DNA of 64,000 nt from Pseudomonas duriflava (GTDB lineage Bacteria; Pseudomonadota; Gammaproteobacteria; Pseudomonadales; Pseudomonadaceae), in contig NZ_VLKY01000011.1 of NCBI RefSeq assembly GCF_007830155.1, forward strand, positions 62,001-126,000, written 5' to 3'. The position numbers and the translations under genes are program-made. Positions 56,027-64,000 of this stretch are shown piece by piece (positions within the stretch are counted from its first letter, which is position 1; each line of letters starts with the position of its first letter). Below the pieces are notes generated by a model, which had not been told where the DNA came from, did not search any database, and saw nothing but the letters and a program-made list of their open reading frames with translations.

Positions 56027-56385
56027 CGACTACATATAGCAGAGTCAGAAAGGCCTTCATCAGCTTTTGAGCTGAAGCCCACCTGATTTTTGGCCAAGAC
56101 CATATTGTAGGCTAGGAAGCTTTGCGGAAGGTAATAATGTTGGTTGTTTTTATTGCCAGTAATAGTATGGGTTTTATAGAAAGCGCCGTTTCGCTTGACT
56201 TTGTTGGTAAATTGTTTAGTTTGGGCGCCCATGCAAACCTTCATCAATCCTATCGCCGCGTATTATTACTACCTGATCTCTTTCGGGTGGTAGGTGCTGC
56301 GCAGCATTCCGAACCGCCTGTTGCGGCTCAGTGAATGCACTCTCACTCAAGTCTCTGCAGGCCCACTAGCCTAGGAGACCTACCC
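56027..56385. other. Intergenic region upstream of tyrS
   Basis: 359 bp. No supported gene. Several short hairpins occur close to the tyrS start (for example ACTACC pairing with GGTAG near 56270-56292), but no T-box or other known leader is recognised. Confidence 0.4.
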
Positions 56386-57630
56386 ATGAATACCTCTCAG
56401 CAAGACCTTCTCCATCTGTTGGAAGAACGTGGTTTTGTGCATCAAATTACCGACCGTGATGGTCTGGGTAAAGCGCTCAGCAGCGGCCCGCTAACAGCCT
56501 ATCTTGGCTTCGATGCCACGGCGGACAGCCTGCATGTCGGGCATCTTCAGGGCTTGATGCTGATGCGCTGGATGCAGCGCGCTGGGCACAATATCCTTTT
56601 GCTCATCGGGGGCGCGACGACCCGTATTGGCGATCCCAGCTTTCGCGACAGCAGCCGTCCGGTCCTGAACGATGCGCAGATCGCGCATAACATGTCGGGC
56701 ATCGCCAAGGTATTTTCAGCGTACCTGGAAGTAGGCGATAACGATGGTTCGGCCAAGGTCGTAGACAATGCCGACTGGCTTGATGGCCTGGGCTACCTGA
56801 GTTTTCTCAATACAGTCGGCCGGCATTTCTCGATCAACCGTTTGTTAACCTTTGATGCTGTCCGTAATCGCTTGGACCGCGAGCATTCGTTGTCCTTCGA
56901 GGAGTTTGGTTACACCCTGCTTCAGGCGTACGATTTCGTCGAGCTGGCTCACCGTCACGGTTGTACATTACAGCTGGGCGGTGCGGATCAGTGGGCCAAT
57001 ATCATTAATGGAGTCGAGCTGTCCCGTCGCCAGGGCGGCCCGCAACTGTACGGCCTGACCATGCCACTGCTGACTACCAGTGACGGCAAAAAGATGGGTA
57101 AGTCAGCTCAGGGCGCGGTTTGGCTCAACGGTGACAAGCTGCCAGCCTTCGATTTCTGGCAATTCTGGCGTAACTGCGATGATCGTGATGTGGGCCGTTT
57201 CCTAGCGTTGTTCACTGAACTGCCTATGGATGAGGTTCGCCGCCTGAGTGCATTGGAAGGTGCTGAACTCAATCAGGCGAAAATCGTTCTGGCTAACGAA
57301 GCGACTCGGTTATGCCACGGTGAGGCTGCTCAGCGCGATGCTGAAAAGGCCGCCCGTGAGCTGTTCGGCCAGGGTGAGCAAAGCGGAGCCGTGCCTTCGA
57401 TCATTGTAAGTCGTGCCGATTTACAGGCTGGGTTGTCATTGACGGATCTTTTGGTAAATGCAGAACTGCAGTCTTCACGTAGCGCTGTACGTCGTCTAGC
57501 AGACGGTGGCGGTTTGCGTCTTAACGACAAGGTTGTCCAGGATCCGGATGCTCTTCTGACGCAAGAGGTAGAAGGAGGGCGGCTGAGCCTGGGTAAGAAG
57601 CGGCATTTCCATATTGTAATTCAGGATTAA
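56386..57630 (+). CDS. tyrS: Tyrosyl-tRNA synthetase
   Basis: 414 residues from ATG at 56386 (TAGGAGACCTACCC upstream); a longer ORF adds 17 residues lacking conservation. Class-I signatures HVGH (near 48, HIGH) and KKMGKS (near 231, KMSKS). Tyrosine/tRNA elements include [24 protein letters not shown] and [10 protein letters not shown]. The C-terminal S4 RNA-binding domain is at about 345-405 ([20 protein letters not shown]). Charges tRNA-Tyr. Stand-alone gene. Confidence 0.97.
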   Translation: MNTSQQDLLHLLEERGFVHQITDRDGLGKALSSGPLTAYLGFDATADSLHVGHLQGLMLMRWMQRAGHNILLLIGGATTRIGDPSFRDSSRPVLNDAQIAHNMSGIAKVFSAYLEVGDNDGSAKVVDNADWLDGLGYLSFLNTVGRHFSINRLLTFDAVRNRLDREHSLSFEEFGYTLLQAYDFVELAHRHGCTLQLGGADQWANIINGVELSRRQGGPQLYGLTMPLLTTSDGKKMGKSAQGAVWLNGDKLPAFDFWQFWRNCDDRDVGRFLALFTELPMDEVRRLSALEGAELNQAKIVLANEATRLCHGEAAQRDAEKAARELFGQGEQSGAVPSIIVSRADLQAGLSLTDLLVNAELQSSRSAVRRLADGGGLRLNDKVVQDPDALLTQEVEGGRLSLGKKRHFHIVIQD

Positions 57631-57784
57631 ACAGCCAGCGCATGCGAGGCGGCGGGTGGCTGCCGCCTTCCGATTGCTTAATGATAACAATGCAATTGGG
57701 TGAAATAGATTTTAGGGCGGCCGCCTGTCCTGTAGCGGGTGCTTTGGCCAGCGGATTCATCCGTCAGGATAACTTTACCTGCTA

Positions 57785-58600
57785 CTAAGGTAATGCAGTT
57801 GGAGGCGAGGGAGCAGCGAGTTCGGCTGGTTGCTGAGCCGTGTCGTCTGATACGAGGTTCTCTGCTTCAGCTGGTAAAGCTGTGTCGGTCGTTATAAGTG
57901 GAGCCGCTTCTGGAGGCGGCGCAAGCGGCACTGAAGAGAAGCCAATCTCATCGGGCGGAGCTTGGAAAGTAGCTGGCTCTGGCTGGACTGTGGCAGCAGC
58001 AGGAGCAGGAGTTTGTGCTTTCGCTTCCGGTAGGCTTAAATCTCCTTTCGGTTTTTCCAGAAGATGCGCGCTTTGCTTGATATGAGGCGGGAGGAAGCTT
58101 TCAACTAGAATGAAATAGCGGTCGTAGAATTTATCGGCCGTTACGGTCTCGCTGGCAACCTTAACCATTGAATCACTGGTAGAGCCAATAGGCATCGATA
58201 CTGAGCCTAACACTCCTACGCCCAGGCTAGCCGAGTTATTGATCTTTTTCAGTGCGTAGCGATCTTGCAGCGCATTGGCAAACATGGTCGAACCTGTAGC
58301 GCCATTAGCCACGCACACTACGTTAAAGCTGATTTCCATGTGCGTTTCGCCGGTTTGCTGAAAGCTTTTTCGGCCACTGACGAGCTTGGGATCGTTGTTG
58401 GTGATGATGTAGCCCTGACTTAGAAGCGCACGGCGAGCGGCTTCACAAGCAGCTGTATCGCTGATGGAATAGTTACGCGAGAACGTTCCGGAATCGTCAA
58501 AATTCTCATGTTCATACACGGCGGGTTGTGATGAACAGCCTGCCAAGCCCAAGAAAAAAAGAGCGAGCCCCAGGCTATTACGACTGATTAACGATGACAT
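57785..58600 (-). CDS. DUF2242-like lipoprotein
   Basis: 271 residues from ATG at 58600; a start further upstream adds 26 residues before the signal peptide. The lipobox LGLAGC (Cys near residue 22) marks a lipoprotein. The conserved domain (SISDTAACEAARRALLSQGY, GRKSFQQTGETHMEISFNVV) matches the DUF2242 family of pseudomonad proteins. The C-terminal about 90 residues are a Pro/Ala-rich tail (TPAPAAATVQPEPATFQAP), poorly conserved and probably disordered. Function unknown. Confidence 0.8.
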   Translation of the reverse strand: MSSLISRNSLGLALFFLGLAGCSSQPAVYEHENFDDSGTFSRNYSISDTAACEAARRALLSQGYIITNNDPKLVSGRKSFQQTGETHMEISFNVVCVANGATGSTMFANALQDRYALKKINNSASLGVGVLGSVSMPIGSTSDSMVKVASETVTADKFYDRYFILVESFLPPHIKQSAHLLEKPKGDLSLPEAKAQTPAPAAATVQPEPATFQAPPDEIGFSSVPLAPPPEAAPLITTDTALPAEAENLVSDDTAQQPAELAAPSPPTALP

Positions 58601-58779
58601 GGCAGTTACCGGAGCAAATGAGCGTAGTGTGCGCCATAGCGAGATCAGCGCGTAGGTAAAGCAAAGAGTAACGCGCATCGAACGTATAGCGATTCTTAGA
58701 TTGACGACAGGGGCTGAAGAGTCACACTTGGATTCTTATCAAATAGGTCGTTCGTTGATAAGCCAGCTGACCTGGAGCC

Positions 58780-60744
58780 TCAAGCGGGTGCAACCGGTTT
58801 TTTTGTCCGTTTCCCTGCTGATCGGGTACCTTTCGTTGAAGGTTTCCGAGGGCTAGCCTTACGTTTTTTCTTCCAGGGCGCCGCTGTACGATCTATTGAA
58901 AGAGCCGGTCCGGTGATGGTTAGGTGTAGTCCCATGCAACGCTCCACTTGCTTAGTCATCCAAGCAGACTGCTTAGCTACAAAATCTTCCAGGCTCATTT
59001 CACCGTTTTGCACCATGTCGAGCGCCTGTTCCCAGATAGCAGTCGTACCCGGGTCGGCAATCGCGCGGGGCACCGCATCGATGAGAGTGAAGGCGGCCGG
59101 AGTGGCTGCCAGTGCCTTACCCTGTTTGGTCAGGTAGCCACGGTCCAGTAATCCCTGAATGATACCGGCCCGTGTCGCTTCCGTACCGATACCTGTTGTG
59201 TCCTTGAGCTTTTGCTTCAAACGAGGATCTTCAACGAGTTTGGCGACGTTCTTCATGGCCTTGATCAAGTCACCTTCGGTAAAAGGCTTGGGCGGCTGGG
59301 TCCAGAGATCCTTGAGCGTTACTTCCGCTACGCTGCAGTTTTGGCCTCTGCTTAGGGTAGGCAGGGGTTGGGGCAATGTGGATTCTCGTCCTCGAGCAGG
59401 CGTAAGCGCTTCCGGTAATGCACGCTTCCAGCCCGGTTCGATAACGCGTTTGCCCACTGCGCGCAGGTCATAGCCGGCGCACTCAAAATCCGCCTGAGTA
59501 CGATCGTATTCATGGTTGGGCAGAAACTGAGCCAAATAACGCGCCCGGATGAGTGTATAGACGGCACGTTGCTTACCTACTAACCGATCCAGGGCCACAG
59601 CCGCTGCGGTAGGAATGATGCCATGGTGGGCGCTGACTTTTGTATCGTTCCAGGCACGCGAACGGCGTTGCGGTTCTATATGTTCCATCAATGCGTTCAA
59701 GGACGGGTCTGCGCGCCCTAGCGCAGCCAAAATGGCAGGCGCCTCGCCATGTTGGCTTAGTGGAAGATAACCGCAATCACTGCGAGGGTAGGTAATGACC
59801 TTGTGAGTTTCATACAGCGCCTGGGCAATATCGAACGTTTCCTGAGCGCCGAGGCCAAGCTTTTTCGAACACACTTCCTGTAATGTACCCAAATCAAAGG
59901 GCAGGGGCGGCGCCTCGCGTACGCGCTCCGTCGTGAGTTTTGTCACTTGGGCTGTCGTTACGGTACGCATGGTCTCAGCCGCTACTTGGGCCAGCTCATG
60001 GTGCAGGCAACGCCCGTGCTCATCACAAGCATCTTCTGGGGCGCGCCATTGCGCAATAAAGGGAATGCCTTCCGCTAGTAGCTGAACATCAATGGCCCAA
60101 TAAGGAACCGGTACGAAATTTGTGATGGTACGATCACGGTCAACGACCAGGCGCAGCGTAGGTGTCTGCACCCGGCCTACAGGTAAGACGCCTTGGTAGC
60201 CGGAGCGGCGACCCAAGAGGGTAAACAATCGGCTCATATTCATGCCGATCAGCCAGTCCGCCCGTGAGCGACCAAGCGCCGAATGATAAAGATTGAAGGT
60301 TTCAGCCCCGGGTTTAAGGGTTGCCAAGGCCTTACGAATAGACGCTTCATCCAGGGCTGAGAGCCAGAGCCGCTGTATGGGGCCACGGTAGCGACAATGT
60401 TCGACCAGCTCGCGGGCAATCATCTCGCCTTCACGGTCAGCGTCGGTAGCAATAACCAGTTCCCGCGCTTCGCCCAACAGGCGTTTAACAGCTTTAAACT
60501 GACTGGCTGTCTTGGGCTTGACCAGCATCTTCCAATGCTCGGGTACGATAGGTAAATCGTTCAGGTCCCAACGCTTATAGCGGGCATCATAAGCATCTGG
60601 CGGTGCTGTCTCTAACAAATGACCAATGCACCAGGTCACTGTGACGTTCGCGCCTACCCAGCATCCCTCACCACGTCGGTTTGCACCGAGTACCTTAGCG
60701 ATATCTTTTGCTTGGGAGGGTTTTTCACACAAAAAAAGCCGCAT
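58780..60744 (-). CDS. topB: DNA topoisomerase III
   Basis: 654 residues from ATG at 60744; an ATG three codons earlier is possible but MRLFLCEKPSQAKDIAKVLG is the family start. TOPRIM domain with IATDADREGEMIARE, type-IA core with LPVGRVQTPTLRLVVDRD, and the active-site tyrosine in HKVITYPRSDCGYLPL. The C-terminus is short and basic (KKKRKASPRKPSTKG), as in proteobacterial TopB. It decatenates and relaxes DNA via a transient 5'-phosphotyrosine link. Next to the lipoprotein gene, no other replication gene nearby. Confidence 0.96.
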   Translation of the reverse strand: MRLFLCEKPSQAKDIAKVLGANRRGEGCWVGANVTVTWCIGHLLETAPPDAYDARYKRWDLNDLPIVPEHWKMLVKPKTASQFKAVKRLLGEARELVIATDADREGEMIARELVEHCRYRGPIQRLWLSALDEASIRKALATLKPGAETFNLYHSALGRSRADWLIGMNMSRLFTLLGRRSGYQGVLPVGRVQTPTLRLVVDRDRTITNFVPVPYWAIDVQLLAEGIPFIAQWRAPEDACDEHGRCLHHELAQVAAETMRTVTTAQVTKLTTERVREAPPLPFDLGTLQEVCSKKLGLGAQETFDIAQALYETHKVITYPRSDCGYLPLSQHGEAPAILAALGRADPSLNALMEHIEPQRRSRAWNDTKVSAHHGIIPTAAAVALDRLVGKQRAVYTLIRARYLAQFLPNHEYDRTQADFECAGYDLRAVGKRVIEPGWKRALPEALTPARGRESTLPQPLPTLSRGQNCSVAEVTLKDLWTQPPKPFTEGDLIKAMKNVAKLVEDPRLKQKLKDTTGIGTEATRAGIIQGLLDRGYLTKQGKALAATPAAFTLIDAVPRAIADPGTTAIWEQALDMVQNGEMSLEDFVAKQSAWMTKQVERCMGLHLTITGPALSIDRTAAPWKKKRKASPRKPSTKGTRSAGKRTKKPVAPA

Positions 60745-60851
60745 AGCTGCCATGAGTCAAAGTTGTTACCGTGACATACAGCATGCGCAATGGCGAACTT
60801 AGGAGCAACTCTTATCTGTATATTTATACACCTTGTAGGTATAAAGAAGTT

Positions 60852-61097
60852 CTAGCGACGTGCTGCCTGAATTCCCTGTAATAGTTCTTCATCGGAAAAG
60901 CGCTCATGCCATTCTAAAGGTAATGACAGTCGTACAGACTGCGCCCCTCCACTAGGCGTACAGCTCACCGCAACATGGCCATTATTATCTTGTGCTCGTT
61001 TTTCTGCGGCCTTACTACGCTTGGCGTTACTACTTGAGAAAGCTTGCACGCAGGTCCAGACAGTATTCTCTCGATCCTGAACGTCTCTCTGCTTCAT
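60852..61097 (-). CDS. Small uncharacterised protein, 81 residues
   Basis: ATG at 61097 with CAGGAAGGC upstream. N-terminal part is polar (KRSKAAEKRAQDNNGHVAVS), C-terminal part reads SVRLSLPLEWHERFSDEELL and ends AARR. No family recognised. Located 107 nt upstream of topB on the same strand, so the two may be in one transcription unit. Confidence 0.55.
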   Translation of the reverse strand: MKQRDVQDRENTVWTCVQAFSSSNAKRSKAAEKRAQDNNGHVAVSCTPSGGAQSVRLSLPLEWHERFSDEELLQGIQAARR

Positions 61098-61630
61098 AAG
61101 CGGTGCCTTCCTGATAGACGGAAAAGTTCGTCCGCTCCGGTAGGGTTAGAGGAGCGGTATGTCATCTATCGGACACCTATATAGAGCCTGTATTCTCATC
61201 GGCTAACCGGCAGAAGTAATCTTGTGAGCTAACTTATAAGTAAAATTGGGTTTTCCACCTAAGCTATATGCTTAATGGATAAGCAGTCCGCAATCGAAGC
61301 GGAATTGAGAATGAGTTAGGCAGTCTTAATACACCATCGGTATGTAATAAGTAGAAATAAAAATTGAAGTAATTTAATAAAGGTTACCCTTGTAAGTACT
61401 ATGGTTTTTAGTTTGTGTTTTTAAAGGTAACCCGCTTATTCATTAAGCCGGTTCGGTAGTCACTTAATGCTATCCGTTTCAGACATTAGGCTTTATGGTA
61501 ATGCTTTCGCATCTAAAGTCTGTAGGACTATTGCGGATAATCTGCCAGCACACCAAGCATTGCTCACATTACTGATGTGTTAGCAGTGAGTGACTAAAAG
61601 TATCTGCGTAATTGAGCCGAGTTCCCTGCG
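61098..61630. other. AT-rich intergenic region before GGDEF/EAL gene
   Basis: 533 bp of AT-rich DNA with no supported gene. An inverted pair GGTTACC (61382-61388) and GGTAACC (61426-61432) and the palindrome ACTTATAAGT (about 61233) are the only visible repeats. Its AT content contrasts with most of the window. Confidence 0.5.
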
Positions 61631-64000
61631 ATGTCCGAACGTACTGCCCAAACCGTTATTGACATGGATTCGACAGCTGAATCGGCCATATGCAGTATTA
61701 AACGTTTGTATGAAACTGAAGCTCGACTGCAGTTTATTGTAGAAGCCGCTTCGTTGGGTGAGTGGAAGCTTGATCTCGATAGTGGTTTATTGAACTGCTC
61801 TTTACGTGATGACTCTCTATTTGTTTATCCCGGTTACCCTGACAGCCAGACACTTGCCACTTTTCTTGAGCGCGTTCATCCAGAAGATAGGAAATTGGTT
61901 CAGACGGCTATCAGCGAGGCCGCGAAGTCATTTCGGGAGTTTCGGTTCGAATGCCGAATTCAGTTGTCTGCACAGAGAATGCGTTGGGTTTGTGTAAAAG
62001 GCAGTGGTCGCGATGACGGCGCACAAGGGCGATGCCTGCAAGGAATCGTCATCGATATTACCGAGCAAAAACGCACTGAGGCGATCGCACAAGGCCAACA
62101 GCGCGCTTTGGAGCTAGCCGTATCCGGGGCACCTTTGCACTCTATTCTCAATATTCTGACCCAGTCGGCGGAAGAGCAGTCGGGAGGAAACGTTAATGTT
62201 GTCGTCCTGCTAATAGACGAAAGCGGTAAGCATTTGCGGATGGGTTCCAGCCTTTCGCTTCCTGAGGCTTATAACCAGTCCATTGATGGCTTGGCCATTG
62301 GCCCATTGGCGGGCTCTTGCGGTTCAGCCGCGTTTTTCCGTCGTCCTGTTATTGTCAGTGATGTTGAGACCGATCCGCGTTGGGTTGATTTTCGCCATCT
62401 GGCCTTAAGTTACAACCTACGTGCCTGCTGGGCTCTACCCATTCTGTCAACGCAGGGCAGAGTGCTGGGTACGATGGCTTTTTATTGTAATGAGGCTCGT
62501 GAGCCAACTGCCAGTGAACTGGCTGCTATGGCACTGCTGGTCAATACCGCGGCGCTGGTGATCGAGCGTGACTGGGAGACAAAGGAGCGGGCCCTAGCCG
62601 AGCAAGCCTTACAGGCAAGCGAGAAGCGTTTTCGCTCGCTTGTCCAGGCTACGAATGCAATTGTCTGGACAGCCTCGCCAACGCTGGAAATCGTGTCGCC
62701 CCAACCTGACTGGGCCGCTTTCACTGGGCAGACCTACGAAGAGATGCAGGGGTTTGGATGGATGGAGACCATTCATCCTGAGGATCAGGCAGAAACTTCT
62801 TCCCTGGGAATGAGTATGTTACAGAGCCCACGGCCTGTATATGCCGAGTACCGGTTACGTCGAGGCGATGGTCAGTATCGGTATTTGAGTGGCTATGTCG
62901 TGCCGATCTATGACGCCAAAGGCGTTTTGAAGGAGTGGGCTGGAAGCTATACAGATGTTACCGAGCGCAAGGAGAGCGAGAAGCGTCTTCACCATCTTGC
63001 CACGCACGATACGTTGACAGGATTACCTAATAGGATCTACCTGAACGAACACCTTCAGGAACTGATTGATTTCACGCCGGATCATGAATCGATTGCAGTC
63101 ATGCTGATCGATTTCGATCGCTTCAAGTATATAAACGATTCAATGGGGCATGAATCAGGCGATGCTATGTTGCGTCAGGTCGCCCATCGGCTCAAAGCGG
63201 CCTTGCCCTCAGGCGATCTAGTTGCTCGGCTGGGTGGGGATGAATTCGTGGTGCTTGCACACGTCTCTTCTGGTCTTAAATCAGCCGAGGCTATTGCTGA
63301 TGAGCTGATGAAAGCAATTGCATTGCCTGTCGATATCGCAGGGCATCCGTTTTTTCCAGGTGCCTCCATTGGAATCTGTTTGTATCCCCAGCAGGGTAAG
63401 ACAAAGGAAGAGCTCATCCAGCATGCGGACATCGCCATGTACCGAGCCAAGGCAGCAGGTGGTCAGTGCTATCGCTTCTTCTCAGCGGAAATGAGCATCG
63501 AAACGAAACAGCGCATGGCTTTGGAAATGGCATTGCGGGGAGCGATAGAGAAAGAAGAATTTGCACTCCATTACCAACCGCGGCTCCGGCTGCCGGATAT
63601 GCAGGTTCAAGGTGTTGAGGCGCTGATTCGCTGGCATCATCCGCAGCGGGGAGTGATTTCTCCTCTAGAACTAATACCGGTAGCAGAAGAAACCGGGATA
63701 ATTAATGAGTTAGGAATTTGGGTTTTGCACAAGGCCTGTATGGATATCAGCGCATTGAACGCCTGTCTTGGCTGTTCGTTGCGTGTATCTGTCAACCTTT
63801 CACCACGGCAACTCAAGTCGCCTCATTTAATAAAGCAAGTAAGGCAAGCCCTCGAGCACTCACGCCTAGACCCTGCACTGCTTGAGTTAGAGCTTACTGA
63901 AAGCGCCTTTATTGAGGATATGGATCTGTCGACTCACGTCATGCGTGAGCTAAAGGCGCTTGGGGTGTACCTGGCCGTCGATGATTTTGGTACAGGATAT
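61631..64000 (+). CDS. PAS-GAF-PAS-GGDEF-EAL protein, 3' end outside window
   Basis: 790 codons open to the window edge, ATG at 61631 with only a weak ribosome binding site. Domains: PAS (about 30-150, LGEWKLDLDSGLLNCSLRDD, IVIDITEQKR), GAF (about 160-300), PAS (about 325-445, EKRFRSLVQATNAIVWTAS, GSYTDVTERK), GGDEF (about 455-610, DTLTGLPNRIYLN, RLGGDEF intact; the I-site position reads PSGD, lacking the Arg), and the beginning of EAL (GVEALIRWHHP, VNLSPRQLK, DDFGTGY). Cytoplasmic; makes and/or breaks c-di-GMP. Same overall plan as the protein at 50636 but clearly distinct in sequence. Confidence 0.9.
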   Translation, partial: MSERTAQTVIDMDSTAESAICSIKRLYETEARLQFIVEAASLGEWKLDLDSGLLNCSLRDDSLFVYPGYPDSQTLATFLERVHPEDRKLVQTAISEAAKSFREFRFECRIQLSAQRMRWVCVKGSGRDDGAQGRCLQGIVIDITEQKRTEAIAQGQQRALELAVSGAPLHSILNILTQSAEEQSGGNVNVVVLLIDESGKHLRMGSSLSLPEAYNQSIDGLAIGPLAGSCGSAAFFRRPVIVSDVETDPRWVDFRHLALSYNLRACWALPILSTQGRVLGTMAFYCNEAREPTASELAAMALLVNTAALVIERDWETKERALAEQALQASEKRFRSLVQATNAIVWTASPTLEIVSPQPDWAAFTGQTYEEMQGFGWMETIHPEDQAETSSLGMSMLQSPRPVYAEYRLRRGDGQYRYLSGYVVPIYDAKGVLKEWAGSYTDVTERKESEKRLHHLATHDTLTGLPNRIYLNEHLQELIDFTPDHESIAVMLIDFDRFKYINDSMGHESGDAMLRQVAHRLKAALPSGDLVARLGGDEFVVLAHVSSGLKSAEAIADELMKAIALPVDIAGHPFFPGASIGICLYPQQGKTKEELIQHADIAMYRAKAAGGQCYRFFSAEMSIETKQRMALEMALRGAIEKEEFALHYQPRLRLPDMQVQGVEALIRWHHPQRGVISPLELIPVAEETGIINELGIWVLHKACMDISALNACLGCSLRVSVNLSPRQLKSPHLIKQVRQALEHSRLDPALLELELTESAFIEDMDLSTHVMRELKALGVYLAVDDFGTGY

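Noticed and set aside
56122-56334. 70-codon plus-strand ORF before tyrS
   Set aside because: Non-ATG start with a plausible hydrophobic start but no family and no good ribosome binding site; probably part of the tyrS leader.
56230-56385. T-box or attenuator leader before tyrS
   Set aside because: Short hairpins are present but no T-box antiterminator sequence or terminator was found, and T-boxes are not expected in pseudomonads.
1-64000. CRISPR arrays, rRNA or tRNA genes
   Set aside because: No regularly spaced repeats and no recognisable rRNA or tRNA sequence were seen on reading both strands.

Overview
The window looks like chromosomal DNA of a gammaproteobacterium, most likely a Pseudomonas-type organism with moderate GC (mid-50s by eye, not computed). 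The basis is the gene families: a stand-alone second-copy type EF-G, an rbsBACRKD ribose operon, a DUF2242-type lipoprotein, topB, tyrS, many c-di-GMP enzymes and MCPs. No rRNA, tRNA or CRISPR array was seen. Two genes run off the ends: a FAD/NAD(P)-binding oxidoreductase on the minus strand (1-872) and a PAS/GAF/PAS/GGDEF/EAL protein on the plus strand (61631-64000).

Layout. 1-10.3 kb: the partial oxidoreductase is divergent from a 2225-residue Ser/Thr kinase - ATPase - GAF - histidine kinase - REC - REC - HPt protein, which overlaps a REC-GGDEF diguanylate cyclase; an MCP converges on them. 10.6-17.8 kb: SDR and class-III aminotransferase operon with a divergent LysR regulator and a perfect LysR-type box, then PhzF isomerase, a Tat-type dienelactone hydrolase and phosphoglucomutase. 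17.9-24.4 kb: a type-B carboxylesterase gene split by a 4.9 kb composite insertion. Two 177-bp MITE-like copies (2 differences) bound the insert, with 4-bp duplications (GACC) at the outer ends; removing the insert restores the reading frame exactly. The passenger DNA is a partly decayed, one-strand set for peroxide/electrophile handling: ohr remnant, MarR/OhrR-like regulator, nitroreductase, F420-reductase-like oxidoreductase, a chimeric pseudogene and an Old Yellow Enzyme remnant.

24.4-30.5 kb: ribose uptake and phosphorylation operon rbsBACRKD with a perfect CGCAAACGTTTGCG operator before rbsB. 30.7-41.1 kb: a membrane diguanylate cyclase, a GH63-like glucosidase with a different LacI-type palindrome upstream, a Tsx-like outer-membrane protein, EF-G, an AraC regulator and a membrane protein with a degenerate GGDEF domain preceded by a structured leader. 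41.4-47.9 kb: an apparently self-contained phytate locus: TonB-dependent receptor, two-domain beta-propeller phytase, ExbB, ExbD and TonB on one strand. The receptor and its own energy-transducing complex would be made together with the enzyme that releases phosphate from inositol phosphates.

48-64 kb: two small uncharacterised proteins, branched-chain aminotransferase, a GAF/PAS/PAS/GGDEF/EAL protein, an MCP pseudogene, a secreted M20 peptidase (carboxypeptidase G2-like), tyrosyl-tRNA synthetase, a DUF2242-like lipoprotein, topoisomerase III, a small protein and the partial GGDEF/EAL protein. The clearest unusual items are the MITE-bounded insertion, the OhrR-like regulator lacking its sensing cysteine, the phytase-TonB operon, the degenerate GGDEF gene with its structured leader, and the giant hybrid kinase.
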